From the NCBI RefSeq assembly GCF_035999195.1, contig NZ_DASYGY010000009.1:186001-250000 (forward strand): DNA of 64,000 bases, read 5' to 3'. This stretch comes from Pseudoxanthomonas sp. (lineage in GTDB: Bacteria; Pseudomonadota; Gammaproteobacteria; Xanthomonadales; Xanthomonadaceae). Both the position numbers and the translations under genes were made by a program. Positions 17,816 through 25,122 of this stretch are shown one piece after another. Numbering within the stretch: position 1 is the stretch's first letter; every line of letters begins with the position of its first letter. The notes under the pieces are model-generated. The model was not told the DNA's origin. It searched no databases and was given only the letters and a program-made list of their open reading frames with translations.

Positions 17816-20308
17816 ATGGATACCTCCCCTGGCAAGTTGCGCCTGGACATTCCCGTTGTGCTTCCCCACGTGCGCGATGCTGCCGATGCGTGCATCGAGC
17901 GCCTGCAGAGCGAACTGCTCGCACGCCCCGGGGTGGACCGCGTCCACATCCGACCTGCCGAGGGGGAGGGACCCGGCCAACTCTGCGTGCACTTCGATCC
18001 GCAGTTGATGTCGCTGGCCCGCATTCGCGAGCTGGCCCAGGCCGCGGGCGCACGCGTCACCGAAAGCTTCGGTCACCTCACCTGGACGGTCACCGGCATC
18101 GGGCATGAGCGACGCGCCCGCACTGTGGCCGAACAGATGAGCTCGGTGTTCGGCGTGCTGGAAGCCCGCGCCAGCTCGGCCGGCACGGTGTACCTGGAGT
18201 TCGAGCGCGAGAAGATCGACGAGGGCGGGTTGGAGGCCTCTCTCAAGCGCATGGGCGTTACCCGCGTGGTGACGGGCAAGCCGTCCCAGCACGACGATCA
18301 CGCCGGTCATGCGCATGACGGCAAGGGGGGGGAACACGGCGAGGAGAAGCACGACCACGACCACACCGGCGGCCTGCTCGGCCCCAACACCGAGCTGATC
18401 TTCGCCCTGACCTGTGGTGCGTTGCTGCTGGTGGGCTTTCTGATCGAGAAGTTCGCCGCCTCATTGCCGGGATGGTTCCCCACAGCCTGCTACATCGGTG
18501 CGTACGTCTTTGGCGGTGCGTACACGCTGCGCGAGGCCTACGACAACCTCAAGCTCAAGCGCTTTGAAATCGACACCTTGATGCTGGTCGCCGCCGCCGG
18601 CGCCGCCGCGCTGGGCTCTTGGGCCGAAGGTGCGTTGCTGCTGTTTCTTTTCAGCTTGGGTCACGCGCTGGAGCACTACGCGATGGGACGCGCCAAGCGC
18701 GCCATCGAAGCGCTGGCCGAGCTCGCGCCGGATACGGCGATCGTCATCCGCGGCGAGTCCACCACCGAGATTCCGGTCGGTGACCTGCAGCTCGGTGATC
18801 GGGTACTGGTGCGTCCCAACGAGCGCCTGCCGGCCGATGGATTCTTGCTGAAGGGCAACTCCAGCATCAACCAAGCACCGGTGACCGGCGAGTCCATCCC
18901 GGTGGACAAGCGGCCTGTGGAGGATCCCGCACAGGCACGGAGCCGGCCCGACAGTGTCGATGCGGCCAGTCGGGTCTTCGCAGGCACCATCAATGGGGCC
19001 GGTGCGATCGAAGTGGAAGTGACCAAGCGCGCCGAGGACTCCGCGCTGGCGCGCGTGGTGAAGATGGTGAGCGAGGCCGAGACACGCAAGTCGGCCACCC
19101 AGCGCTTCACCGATCGCTTCGAGCGGATTTTCGTACCCGCGGTACTGGCGCTGGCGTTCCTGCTGCTGTTTGCTTGGGTGGTGGTGGATGAGCCGTTCCG
19201 CGACAGCTTCTATCGCGCCATGGCCGTGCTGGTGGCCGCCAGTCCGTGCGCGTTGGCCATCGCCACCCCGAGCGCGGTCCTGTCCGGTATCGCCCGCGCG
19301 GCGCGTGGGGGCGTGCTCATCAAGGGCGGCGCGCCGCTGGAGGATCTGGGGTCGTTGAAGGCGATGGCCTTCGACAAGACCGGCACCCTGACCGAAGGGC
19401 GCCCGCGCATCACCGATGTGGTGCCGGTGGACGGGGCGTCGGAGACCGAGCTGCTGCAGGTAGCGGTCGCGGTGGAGTCGCTGAGTGATCATCCGTTGGC
19501 CGCCGCGATCGCGCGAGATGGTCGCAGTCGATTGGATACGGGCAAGTTGCCAACGGCCTCGGCCTTGGAAAACCTGATCGGCCGCGGCGTCAAAGCCCGT
19601 CTGGGCGATCAGCCGGTATGGATCGGCAAGGCCGAGATGTTCGGCGCGGACGAGGTTCCCGCCCTGGGCGCCGCCGCGGCAGCGGCCATCGCCGCGTTGC
19701 GCGAGCAGGGCAGGACGACCATGGTCGTGCGGTTGGGCGATCGGGAGCTCGGCGCGATCGGCTTGATGGACACGCCACGCGAGGCGGCCAAGCAGGCGCT
19801 GGTGCGCCTGAAGGCCATGGGCATCGAGCGCATGATCATGATCTCCGGCGATCACCAGAAGGTGGCCCAGGCCGTGGCCAAGGAGGTCGGCCTGGACGAG
19901 GCATGGGGCGACCTGATGCCCGAAGACAAGGTCGAGGCGATCCGCAAGCTGCGCGATCAGGACAAGGTCGCCATGGTTGGCGACGGCGTCAACGATGCGC
20001 CTGCGATGGCCAATGCCACCGTCGGCATCGCCATGGGCGCGGCCGGCTCGGACGTGGCCCTGGAAACGGCAGATGTGGCGTTGATGGCCGATGACCTGAA
20101 GCACCTGCCATTCGCCGTGGGCCTGAGTCGTCACACGCGCGGCATCATCCGGCAGAACGTCTTCGTCAGCCTCGGCATTGTCGCCTTCCTGGTGCCGGCC
20201 ACGATTTTCGGGCTCGGCATCGGTCCGGCGGTAGCCGTGCATGAGGGCTCCACATTGTTGGTGGTCTTCAACGCACTGCGTCTGCTGGCCTACAAAGACA
20301 AGGGATGA
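17816..20308 (+). CDS. P1B-4-type heavy-metal ATPase (CzcP/CtpD-like Co/Zn/Cd exporter)
   Basis: 830 residues. The sixth-helix motif is Ser-Pro-Cys (476-478), not Cys-Pro-Cys, and the last helices carry VHEGSTLLVVFNALRLL (His809); together these define the P1B-4 subgroup, which exports Co, Zn or Cd. The phosphorylation site is DKTGT (Asp520), and MVGDGVNDAPA is the hinge. The N-terminus is odd: two HMA-like folds (about 8-160) lack CxxC sites, and a His/Asp-rich linker (163-192) replaces them. ATG 17816 is chosen; upstream GTG codons (17774, 17726) are possible. It is divergent from the czc array and followed after three bases by a membrane gene. Confidence 0.85.
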   Translation: MDTSPGKLRLDIPVVLPHVRDAADACIERLQSELLARPGVDRVHIRPAEGEGPGQLCVHFDPQLMSLARIRELAQAAGARVTESFGHLTWTVTGIGHERRARTVAEQMSSVFGVLEARASSAGTVYLEFEREKIDEGGLEASLKRMGVTRVVTGKPSQHDDHAGHAHDGKGGEHGEEKHDHDHTGGLLGPNTELIFALTCGALLLVGFLIEKFAASLPGWFPTACYIGAYVFGGAYTLREAYDNLKLKRFEIDTLMLVAAAGAAALGSWAEGALLLFLFSLGHALEHYAMGRAKRAIEALAELAPDTAIVIRGESTTEIPVGDLQLGDRVLVRPNERLPADGFLLKGNSSINQAPVTGESIPVDKRPVEDPAQARSRPDSVDAASRVFAGTINGAGAIEVEVTKRAEDSALARVVKMVSEAETRKSATQRFTDRFERIFVPAVLALAFLLLFAWVVVDEPFRDSFYRAMAVLVAASPCALAIATPSAVLSGIARAARGGVLIKGGAPLEDLGSLKAMAFDKTGTLTEGRPRITDVVPVDGASETELLQVAVAVESLSDHPLAAAIARDGRSRLDTGKLPTASALENLIGRGVKARLGDQPVWIGKAEMFGADEVPALGAAAAAAIAALREQGRTTMVVRLGDRELGAIGLMDTPREAAKQALVRLKAMGIERMIMISGDHQKVAQAVAKEVGLDEAWGDLMPEDKVEAIRKLRDQDKVAMVGDGVNDAPAMANATVGIAMGAAGSDVALETADVALMADDLKHLPFAVGLSRHTRGIIRQNVFVSLGIVAFLVPATIFGLGIGPAVAVHEGSTLLVVFNALRLLAYKDKG

Positions 20309-20311
20309 AGC

Positions 20312-20905
20312 GTGGACACTCCCACCAGACCTCAGGCGAGCACGCTAGCTATGGCGGTGACGCTGAGCGTACTGGCAGTGGCAAGTGGCTACCTCGCACT
20401 GGGTGGCTTGGCGGCGAGCATTTTCGCCGTCGGCTATGTCGGCGGTCTGGTGCTGTGGCTCAGCGTGCGCGGCCCGATCGTCTACCGCCGCTTTCGTGCG
20501 CCCTACTGGCTGACGCTGGCGGCGTTCGTGTTGTTGCACAAACCCGAGGAGCGTTACGCCCAATTTTTTGATGTTCTGGCCCAGATCAGCGGCACGGCCA
20601 TCCCCCAAAGCACCGATCCTGCCGTGCTGCTGATGCTGGCGACCGGCTTCCTTCCCTGGCTGCTGATTCCTTGGTTGGCCGGGCAGAGCAGGGATTTCGG
20701 TCGCTATCTGGCCTGGACGTTCTTCGCGTCGATGGGGCTGTCGGAGCTGGCCCACTTCGTATTGCCGCTTTTTCTGGCACAGCCTTACCACTACTTCCCG
20801 GGCATGCTCAGCGTGGTGATCCTGGCCCCCTTGGCATGGTGGGGACTGTGGCCACTGGCGCAGGCCGGCGCCACGTCCGGATCGGCGCAACCACCGGCGC
20901 CCTGA
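20312..20905 (+). CDS. Integral membrane protein with HxxEE-like motif
   Basis: 197 residues starting at GTG 20312, three bases after the ATPase stop. It has about six hydrophobic helices. A cytoplasmic loop contains HKPEERYAQFF, resembling the HxxEE motif of a poorly characterised membrane family, and a second conserved-looking acidic stretch is SMGLSELAHF. The function is unknown; co-transcription with the P1B-4 ATPase suggests a link with metal export. The 3' end overlaps the convergent DsbA-like remnant by 98 bases. Confidence 0.55.
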   Translation: MDTPTRPQASTLAMAVTLSVLAVASGYLALGGLAASIFAVGYVGGLVLWLSVRGPIVYRRFRAPYWLTLAAFVLLHKPEERYAQFFDVLAQISGTAIPQSTDPAVLLMLATGFLPWLLIPWLAGQSRDFGRYLAWTFFASMGLSELAHFVLPLFLAQPYHYFPGMLSVVILAPLAWWGLWPLAQAGATSGSAQPPAP

Positions 20906-21452
20906 TGCTAATCGCGTGGGACGCTGCCTCTAGGCGCCAGGCGGCGGGCGATTCTGGTTTCTTCCGGGTGTGTTGGAGTTCGCTGGTGATAAGCGCGCTC
21001 AGTTGCTGGGGGCCCAGTTCGGATAGCAGCTTGCCGTTGACGAAGATCGCTGGCGTGCCGCGAATGTCGGCCGCTTCCACGGCGGCCACTTCGCGTTTGA
21101 TCAGGGTCTCGACCGCCCCGGTCGCCAGATCGCGCTGTGCACTCGCACGGTCCAAGCCTGCGGCGACGGCAAACTCCCACACCTTCTTCGGATCCGGCGC
21201 GCCATGGCTGGCCCACACAGGCTGGTTTTGCATCAAGGTCTCCAGCACCGGCTCGAACTTCTTCTGTTTCCGGGCCGCTTCCAGCACACCAATCGCTTCC
21301 TTGGAGACCTGTCCATGGAAGGGCACATAGCGGATCACCAGACGCACGTCCTTGGGACGGGCGGCCAGCAGTTGCTTCACGTGGGGATACATCGCACGGC
21401 AGGACTCGCAGGTCGGGTCGAAGAATTCCACGATCGTGACCGTCGCGGTCAC
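20808..21452 (-). pseudogene. DsbA-like thioredoxin-fold protein, disrupted at both ends
   Basis: The core (about 150 residues) is a recognisable DsbA/thioredoxin-fold domain: VTIVEFFDPTCESCRAMYPH with the CxxC active site, then RYVPFHGQVSKEA and a cis-proline region DIRGTPAIFVNGKLL. The frame upstream still reads LFLLAPAGAPPLGP, typical of the mature start, but hits a stop before any signal peptide, just short of the dif-like site at 21530. At the other end the frame runs about 45 residues past the expected terminus into the convergent gene. A periplasmic oxidase without a signal peptide is unlikely to work, so it is called a remnant. Confidence 0.65.
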
Positions 21453-21529
21453 CGGCCCCAGGGGCGGTGCACCGGCGGGTGCCAGTAAAAACAGCGTGCG
21501 GAATCAAGCAAGGGTACCGGCCGCACGCG

Positions 21530-21557
21530 GCTTTACATAAGCGACGTTATGCGAAGT
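21530..21557 (-). other. dif-like XerCD site A
   Basis: On the plus strand: GCTTTACATAA, centre GCGACG, then TTATGCGAAGT. Read on the minus strand this is an 11-bp XerC-type arm ACTTCGCATAA, a 6-bp centre and an 11-bp XerD-type arm TTATGTAAAGC, the exact layout of bacterial dif sites. The next 17 bases (to 21574) are also identical to those beside site B. Confidence 0.7.
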
Positions 21558-21640
21558 AAGTTATTGATTATATTAGTTTAAGTTGGAATTCGCAAGATCC
21601 GTAACTGCGCCGTGCGCTGGCTGGCCACAGACGCGATAAG

Positions 21641-21655
21641 CTAAGCATTCCTTAG
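21641..21655. promoter_or_regulatory. Conserved dyad upstream of BPSL0761-type gene, copy 1
   Basis: CTAAG-N5-CTTAG dyad, 20 bases before the start codon. The same dyad (CTAAG-N5-CTTAG) occurs before the second copy at 60519-60533 although most surrounding bases differ, which suggests a protein-binding operator. Confidence 0.5.
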
Positions 21656-21675
21656 TTTTAGTCATTCTTGATGCC

Positions 21676-21948
21676 ATGACGATGCCATCTGAGCGCACCC
21701 GCAATGTGCTGCAGGCAGGCGCGTTCCTCAGGCAGCTAGCCGCCAGCCAAGCCGTGCCCAAAGAGGTGCGGCAAGAGGCATACCGACTGCTGCGGCACTA
21801 TCCAACGGTCAGCGACATTGAGGCGATTGCCGAGCACGAAGAGCGGCTGCGAGCGCTGACCCAGTCGGCCTTCGTACGACCCTACTTGAGCACCGAGATC
21901 GAGGCGGACTGGTTCTCCGGATACCCGCTTGGCCCTCATCGCATCTGA
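21676..21948 (+). CDS. BPSL0761-family small protein, copy 1
   Basis: 90 residues with the family's conserved opening MTMPSERTRNVLQAGAFLRQL and the central AYRLLRHYPT helix region. The function of this family is not established. It is followed after two bases by the SseB-like gene. The second copy at 60551-60823 has the same length and about three quarters of its residues. Confidence 0.7.
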   Translation: MTMPSERTRNVLQAGAFLRQLAASQAVPKEVRQEAYRLLRHYPTVSDIEAIAEHEERLRALTQSAFVRPYLSTEIEADWFSGYPLGPHRI

Positions 21949-21950
21949 CC

Positions 21951-22712
21951 ATGAAGCAACCGAGCAGGCCGCGTGGAAGAGGGACTACGTCTGCGGAGGC
22001 AGCGCTGGAGGCTTCCTTTGAACGGGCCCGCGACAGCGCAGCCGAGGAACGCGCATTCTTCAAGCGACTGATGGATGCGATCGTGTACGTGCATGCGCCC
22101 GTCTCGGACGACGCGCGGACACTGCGGCTAGTCCAGTTCCGCCATCCTGACGGTTTCGACGCGATCCCTTTCTTTACCTCGCTCGACAAGGCGCAGGCGG
22201 CCAGCTCGGCTGCTGTCAGAATTCTGGGAGTTTCAGGCCGTGAGCTGCTAACCGGTACTCGCGGCGCGACGTTGATGCTCAATCCCAACGACGGCGGCGT
22301 TGTCCTGTACCCGGAAGAGGTTGCGACATTGTTGGATACGGGCTTTCTGGCCAGGGTAGAACGGCTGTCGCCGGCTGAGTTCGCGGTAAGACCTGCCCCG
22401 GCGGCACCGGCTTGGCTCGCTCCGGCCATCAGCGCCAGCCTTGAGCACGCCGACTTCGTCTCGTCGGCTTATCTCCTGGAAACTCACTCGTCAGGAGGCG
22501 TCGAACAGCCTCCCGGTCTGTTGATCTGGCTGGTGGTCGACCTGGCTTTCGCCGAGCGGGCCGCTCGTCTGGTGACCACCGCCATACAGCCCTTATGCTC
22601 AAATTTGGACGTCATCATCGACTTGGCGGTCCACGACGTATCGCAGCCTTTGCCGGCGGGCCTGGATGATCCCCAGATCCTGCCCATATTCACGAGAATC
22701 AAGTCAACTTGA
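21951..22712 (+). CDS. SseB-family protein, copy 1
   Basis: 253 residues. The SseB-like N-terminal domain shows in the stretch LRLVQFRHPDGFDAIPFFTS, then GATLMLNPNDGGVVLYPEEVATLL; a C-terminal domain follows around AFAERAARLV. SseB-type proteins are found in many bacteria with unclear molecular roles. It is encoded between the BPSL0761-type protein and a tiny acidic protein, an arrangement repeated at 60826-61581. Confidence 0.7.
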   Translation: MKQPSRPRGRGTTSAEAALEASFERARDSAAEERAFFKRLMDAIVYVHAPVSDDARTLRLVQFRHPDGFDAIPFFTSLDKAQAASSAAVRILGVSGRELLTGTRGATLMLNPNDGGVVLYPEEVATLLDTGFLARVERLSPAEFAVRPAPAAPAWLAPAISASLEHADFVSSAYLLETHSSGGVEQPPGLLIWLVVDLAFAERAARLVTTAIQPLCSNLDVIIDLAVHDVSQPLPAGLDDPQILPIFTRIKST

Positions 22713-22729
22713 GCGCAGCTCATCGGCCT

Positions 22730-22888
22730 ATGAGCCCTGAAGACAAGCTACTAGCACTCCTTCCGGAATTGACCGAGGAAGAGAAAGATCGGCGAACGCG
22801 CAAGGGTATGGCCGACGTCGACGCTGGACGTACGATCCCGCACGAGGAACTGCTGCAATGGATCAGGCGACGGTCGGAGCCTTCTTGA
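22730..22888 (+). CDS. 52-residue antitoxin-like small protein, copy 1
   Basis: An acidic helix-rich start (LLALLPELTEEEKDRRTRKG) is followed by MADVDAGRTIPHEELLQWI, which closely resembles the C-terminal DVDAGR-x-(V/I)-PHEE motif of CopG/RelB-type antitoxins, but the DNA-binding half is missing. The same gene follows SseB copy 2 at 61602. It may be an orphan antitoxin or a regulator of the module. Confidence 0.55.
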   Translation: MSPEDKLLALLPELTEEEKDRRTRKGMADVDAGRTIPHEELLQWIRRRSEPS

Positions 22889-23111
22889 GTGTTTTCGTTG
22901 GGTCAGGAGCGTGGAAACTCTTGAATCCAATATTCAAGAAGGGCACGCGTGCCTGAGCAGTACTCCAGGAATGCCTGTGTCACACGGTTTCTGGTTCGAT
23001 CAAGCCTAGTTCTGTAATCCACGAACTGCCTGACGTCGAGGGGTGTTTCCTCGTTGAATCATGGTGTTAGAGCCGATTCGGCTGTTTTTCTCACGAATCC
23101 CTGCCGACCCT
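22889..23111. other. Intergenic stretch with one dyad
   Basis: No gene is supported here. A dyad CTTGAAT-N5-ATTCAAG lies around 22920-22938. The right edge is the point where the duplicated cueR/HMA segment begins. Confidence 0.4.
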
Positions 23112-23152
23112 CGATTCTGGATGACTTGGCGAGTCCGACGAACGGGCATTGA
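23112..23152 (+). pseudogene. 3' fragment of a cueR-like gene
   Basis: The frame reads ILDDLASPTNGH and then TGA, identical to the last residues of the cueR product at 77-547, but nothing of the regulator remains upstream. It is the left edge of the duplicated segment. Confidence 0.8.
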
Positions 23153-23209
23153 CGTTCCCATAGTAGGAAGCCCGACGCTGGCTATCCCTGCTGGTTGGAG
23201 CAGCAACGC

Positions 23210-23410
23210 ATGCATCGACTACATATCCCGGCCATGGCTTGCAGCGCATGTGTGGCACCCATTCGACGTGCGTTGATGAGCGTAGACCCTTCGATGCGGG
23301 CGCAGTTCATGCCGGACCAACGCCGTATTAGCCTCGAAACCCGCCGTCCGCTTGAGCTTATAAAGCAAGCACTCAGCTCGATCGGCTATCCGGCCCACAT
23401 TGTCCATTAG
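23210..23410 (+). CDS. HMA-domain CopZ-like protein, second copy
   Basis: 66 residues. The metal site is MACSAC, and only a few residues differ from the product of 605-805, so the frame is still under selection or the duplication is recent. The substitutions are mostly conservative (Val to Ala before the first Cys, Arg to Lys, Ser to Gly). Without copA nearby it may supply extra copper chaperone or be a passenger. Confidence 0.75.
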   Translation: MHRLHIPAMACSACVAPIRRALMSVDPSMRAQFMPDQRRISLETRRPLELIKQALSSIGYPAHIVH

Positions 23411-23475
23411 TGGCGAGAAAAAGTGCGTTATGACATTGCGCCATATCGATCGTCACCTCTCACCAGACTCGCCGA

Positions 23476-24486
23476 ATGAGCCTCATGCACGCCTACCGCG
23501 TCACCCGTGGACAGGGTCCACAAAGTCTCCACAGAATCGAGGTTCCGCCTTCGTCCTTGGGTGAGAACCAGGTGTTACTGGCCGTCAATGCCGCCTCGCT
23601 CAACTACCGTGACTTACTCGTTGCTCACGGTCAGGTGGGTGCCGGTGAAGCCCGGATCCCACTGTCGGACGCCGCCGGACAAGTAGTTGCTGTCGGCCCT
23701 GCAGTCACCGACTTCTCTATCGGTGATGCCGCACTTCCCATCTTCTTCCCGCTGTGGACTGATGGATTTCCCAGTGACCAAGCTCTGTCCCTGTCGCTGG
23801 GTGGCAACATCGACGGTGTACTGACGACACATCTGGTGGTCGACCAAAGCGCATTGGTGCACGCGCCACGCACTCTGTCATGGGAGCAAGCTTCTACAAT
23901 CGCGTGCGCAGGGGTCACTGCCTGGCACGCGTTGTTTGAGCTGGGCGCGTTGCCCGATGGTGCTCATGTGCTGATTCAGGGCACCGGCGGCGTGTCTACA
24001 TGGGCGGTCCAACTCGCGCTGGCAGCCGGCTTGCGTGTCACGGTGCTCTCTGGGAGGGAAGAGGGCATCGAGCACATGGTGGCAATGGGTGCACAGGCCG
24101 CCATCAACTACAACACCGATCCCAACTGGGACGAAACGGTGCTCCGCACGACCGGCGGCGTAGATCTGGCGATGGACATCGGTGGCGCCGGCACGATTGC
24201 TCGCTCGCTGCGAAGTCTGCGCCCCGGCGGCCAAGTCGTGACCATCGGTGGCGTCGCTGGCGGATTTGCATTGAGCATCGATCCATTCTCGCTCATCGGC
24301 GGAAAGTCGCTCACCGGAGTGGTAGTGGGTTCCAAGAAAATGACCCAAGCGCTCATCCGCTTCATCGACGAGCACGCCATCGTGCCGGTTATCGACACCA
24401 TCTTTCCTTTCGCTAAAGCGGCTGACGCGTTTGCGCGCATGGAACATGGAAGGCCCATCGGCAAAGTGGTTATCACCATCAACTAG
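23476..24486 (+). CDS. Zinc-type alcohol dehydrogenase-like oxidoreductase (MDR superfamily)
   Basis: 336 residues. The GroES-like N-terminal half includes NYRDLLVAHGQ and DAAGQVVAVGP; the Rossmann half has VLIQGTGGVSTWAVQLALAAG and the family tail GRPIGKVVI. The residues that hold the catalytic zinc in true alcohol dehydrogenases are not evident, so it is closer to the quinone-oxidoreductase branch that acts with NADPH alone. The substrate is unknown. A tautomerase-like gene follows 26 bases later. Confidence 0.82.
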   Translation: MSLMHAYRVTRGQGPQSLHRIEVPPSSLGENQVLLAVNAASLNYRDLLVAHGQVGAGEARIPLSDAAGQVVAVGPAVTDFSIGDAALPIFFPLWTDGFPSDQALSLSLGGNIDGVLTTHLVVDQSALVHAPRTLSWEQASTIACAGVTAWHALFELGALPDGAHVLIQGTGGVSTWAVQLALAAGLRVTVLSGREEGIEHMVAMGAQAAINYNTDPNWDETVLRTTGGVDLAMDIGGAGTIARSLRSLRPGGQVVTIGGVAGGFALSIDPFSLIGGKSLTGVVVGSKKMTQALIRFIDEHAIVPVIDTIFPFAKAADAFARMEHGRPIGKVVITIN

Positions 24487-24512
24487 CCTCTCGGCTTCAC
24501 GCGAACCCTTTC

Positions 24513-24905
24513 ATGCCTCTGATCAACACCAAAGTCTCTGCATCTTCGTCCCCATCACTGACCGCGGAGATATCTGCTCAGTTGAGCGATCTGACCAGCC
24601 GAATCCTAGGAAAGAAGCCCGACCTGATCGCGACGATCATTACCTATGTGCGGCCAGAAGATTGGCTGATCGGAGGAAAGACGCTGAGCGAGATTGGCGT
24701 CTCAAGCTTCTCGCTAGAGATCATCGTGACGGACGAGACCAACACCAAAGCGGAGAAGGCAAAGTATCTTGCCGAGGTATTCGCTTGCTTTGAGCGCCTG
24801 TTAGGCACCGTACACCCGACAAGCTATGTCCATGTCCACGATGCGCGCGCCTCGGCCTATGGTTATGGAGGACGGACTCAAGAAGCCAGATTCCATCGTT
24901 CGTGA
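24513..24905 (+). CDS. Tautomerase/MIF-superfamily protein
   Basis: 130 residues starting Met-Pro-Leu-Ile, which leaves Pro2 free as the catalytic base typical of 4-oxalocrotonate tautomerase and MIF-like proteins. The two beta-alpha-beta units are visible (LTAEISAQLSDLTSRILGK, then NTKAEKAKYLAEVFACFERL), and the VHVHDARASAYGYGG end is typical of long tautomerases. It probably forms an operon with the oxidoreductase before it. Confidence 0.75.
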   Translation: MPLINTKVSASSSPSLTAEISAQLSDLTSRILGKKPDLIATIITYVRPEDWLIGGKTLSEIGVSSFSLEIIVTDETNTKAEKAKYLAEVFACFERLLGTVHPTSYVHVHDARASAYGYGGRTQEARFHRS

Positions 24906-25122
24906 TCTTCCACGCTCACCTCGAGTGATAATGGATGTTTATCGAGGGTAGTACGGATGCCCGCTGCTGACCGGAACCGGACATTCGCCTACTTGTCGGA
25001 TGGACTCTGCCATGGCCCCGCCCCTAGCATCTCTGCAACTTGAATCGCCTAGAGTTTCCTTAGACACTTCGGAGCCAAAGGTATGGCTTACACATCACGG
25101 ACGGAGGAATGAGCAGGTCGTT

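Larger units (their letters stand above)
23112..23410 (+). repeat. Duplicated segment, copy 2
   Basis: Gap-free counterpart of 507-805. It lies inside the dif-bounded island, 22.6 kb from copy 1, without copA or an intact cueR. Confidence 0.85.

Noticed and set aside
18461..20242. 593-codon frame antisense to the P1B-4 ATPase
   Set aside because: No domain, His/Gln/Arg-rich shadow composition; the plus-strand frame has all ATPase motifs.
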